NCBI GenBank assembly: GCA_023213395.1
Contig: CM041465.1
Span: forward strand, 131,633,741-131,697,740
Reading direction: 5' to 3'
DNA length: 64,000 bases
Source: Cycas panzhihuaensis
Taxonomy: Eukaryota; Cycadophyta
A program made the translations under genes and the position numbers. Positions 63,514-64,000 of this stretch are shown here, in pieces. The notes under the pieces were generated by a model, which saw only the letters and a program-made list of their open reading frames with translations, was not told the origin of the DNA and did no database searches. How positions within the stretch are numbered: the first letter of the stretch is position 1; each line of letters starts with the position of its first letter.

Positions 63514-64000
<487 letters not shown>

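Overview
The window is a piece of a large, repeat-packed plant nuclear genome. The evidence is the set of element families: a Ty3/gypsy element of the Tat type with a second, archaeal-type RNase H; Ty1/copia elements primed by initiator-Met tRNA; and L1-type LINEs with a DUF4283-like ORF1 and a C-terminal RNase H. All are typical of seed plants. I cannot name the species. Kilobase-scale nesting and heavy decay suggest a big genome such as a gymnosperm or a large-genome angiosperm. No bacterial-style genes, CRISPR arrays, rRNA or tRNA genes were seen.

Region 1 (1-21424): a decayed Tat-type gypsy element on the + strand. Its 5' LTR is cut by the window start and its 3' LTR ends at 15707. It sits inside the RNase H gene of a minus-strand copia element (Copia 1), which continues to its 5' LTR at 21055-21424. 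The gypsy element encodes gag, protease, reverse transcriptase (RT), RNase H and integrase. A 3.8 kb spacer with a decayed opposite-strand reading frame follows, then an isolated archaeal-type RNase H next to the 3' LTR.

Region 2 (23405 to about 42450): a three-layer nest. A minus-strand LINE (LINE B) was split by a minus-strand copia element (Copia 2, 24398-38587, with two 484 bp LTRs). Copia 2 was later split by a nearly full-length plus-strand LINE (LINE A, 25551-32302, with a 17 bp target-site duplication). Reading frames rejoin across each junction once the younger insert is removed, which gives the order of events.

Region 3 (about 42450-52533): AT-rich and gene-poor. It holds two candidate copia LTR/primer-site remnants, a repeat shared with 60.8 kb, and the only plausible host gene, a hypothetical minus-strand protein at 46372-47743 with an apparent frame break.

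Region 4 (52534-64000): compound TA/CA/TG microsatellites up to about 1.1 kb long. A third copia element (Copia 3, 53132-60769, two 303 bp LTRs) lies inside one of them. A minus-strand LINE 3' fragment (LINE C, 62073-63513) is bounded on both sides by microsatellite.

No mobile element here looks autonomous. All have in-frame stops, and key residues are often changed by G-to-A or C-to-T transitions, as expected from long-term decay of methylated DNA. Interpretations rest on reading the sequence by eye; no alignment or database search was run.
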